From Candidatus Daviesbacteria bacterium (GTDB lineage: Bacteria; Patescibacteria; Microgenomatia; Daviesbacterales; UBA10151), in assembly GCA_030648435.1 (NCBI GenBank), contig JAUSHE010000038.1, forward strand, positions 1-21,232: a stretch of DNA of 21,232 nucleotides, written 5' to 3'. The translations under genes were made by a program, and so were the position numbers. The notes below the pieces were generated by a model that saw only the letters and a program-made list of their open reading frames with translations, was not told the origin of the DNA and searched no databases. This document shows, in pieces, positions 21,174-21,232 of this stretch. Within the stretch, counting starts at the first letter, position 1. The number at the start of each line of letters is the position of its first letter.

Positions 21174-21232
21174 CGTAGTAGATTTCATTAACGGCTGAAG
21201 TTTCTTATTAACATTGAATAATCAAGACTGTT

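Noticed and set aside
1..21232. UGA recoded as glycine, as in some CPR lineages
   Set aside because: Genes end normally at UGA (for example at 6542-6544 and 18490-18488) and long frames contain no internal UGA.

Overview
The window looks like a chromosomal segment of an AT-rich Patescibacteria/CPR bacterium, most likely Microgenomates-like. The grounds are compact gene packing with 4-16 nt overlaps, a MurL-MurD fusion, a surface protein with an N-terminal anchor ending in a Q...LKSRA motif followed by a dockerin, many very short or absent 5' leaders with TATAAT-like boxes, and UGA used as a normal stop. The lineage is inferred from gene style, not from a marker phylogeny.

Layout. (1) 1-193: the 3' end of gyrB. 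(2) 252-9363: a cell-envelope block. It holds a SAM methyltransferase, murC, a convergent murL-murD fusion, and, divergent from that, a histidine phosphatase, then a tightly overlapping run of MurF-like ligase, alpha/beta hydrolase, DegT-type aminotransferase and FemAB-type transferase. (3) 9363-9689: a decayed peptide deformylase gene with an in-frame stop and two hairpin elements. (4) 9700-12351: gyrA followed directly by a two-helix membrane peptide. (5) 12352-13128: a compact REP-type element, with hairpin ends flanking a Y1/RAYT tyrosine transposase. (6) 13133-15827, minus strand: a small coiled-coil membrane protein and a Ca2+-type P-type ATPase, with a YvlD/PF04020-type membrane protein divergent from the ATPase. 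(7) 16218-21121, minus strand: an apparent operon encoding a large dockerin surface protein, two membrane-anchored cohesin-domain proteins and a Xer-type recombinase, closed by a terminator.

How the genes fit together. MurC adds L-Ala to UDP-MurNAc. The MurL-MurD fusion is predicted to add L-Glu and then epimerise it to D-Glu, bypassing a glutamate racemase. The MurF-like ligase and FemAB-like enzyme would act later on the peptide or a related polymer. The dockerin/cohesin operon looks like a small self-assembling surface complex.

The most unusual signal is a set of short palindromes placed inside coding sequence. Two copies of one 29-bp unit lie in murC and in the murL part of murL-murD, in opposite orientation, and both encode the same short peptide (ASH..SGNV). 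Further hairpins lie in murC and in the dead def gene. Their feet (AGC on one side, ACG(T) on the other) and general form resemble the hairpin ends of the RAYT element at 12352-13128. This suggests a family of in-frame, protein-coding REP-like palindromes comparable in concept to the Rickettsia palindromic elements. There is no tRNA, rRNA or CRISPR array that I could see, and no gene-free stretch longer than 300 bases.
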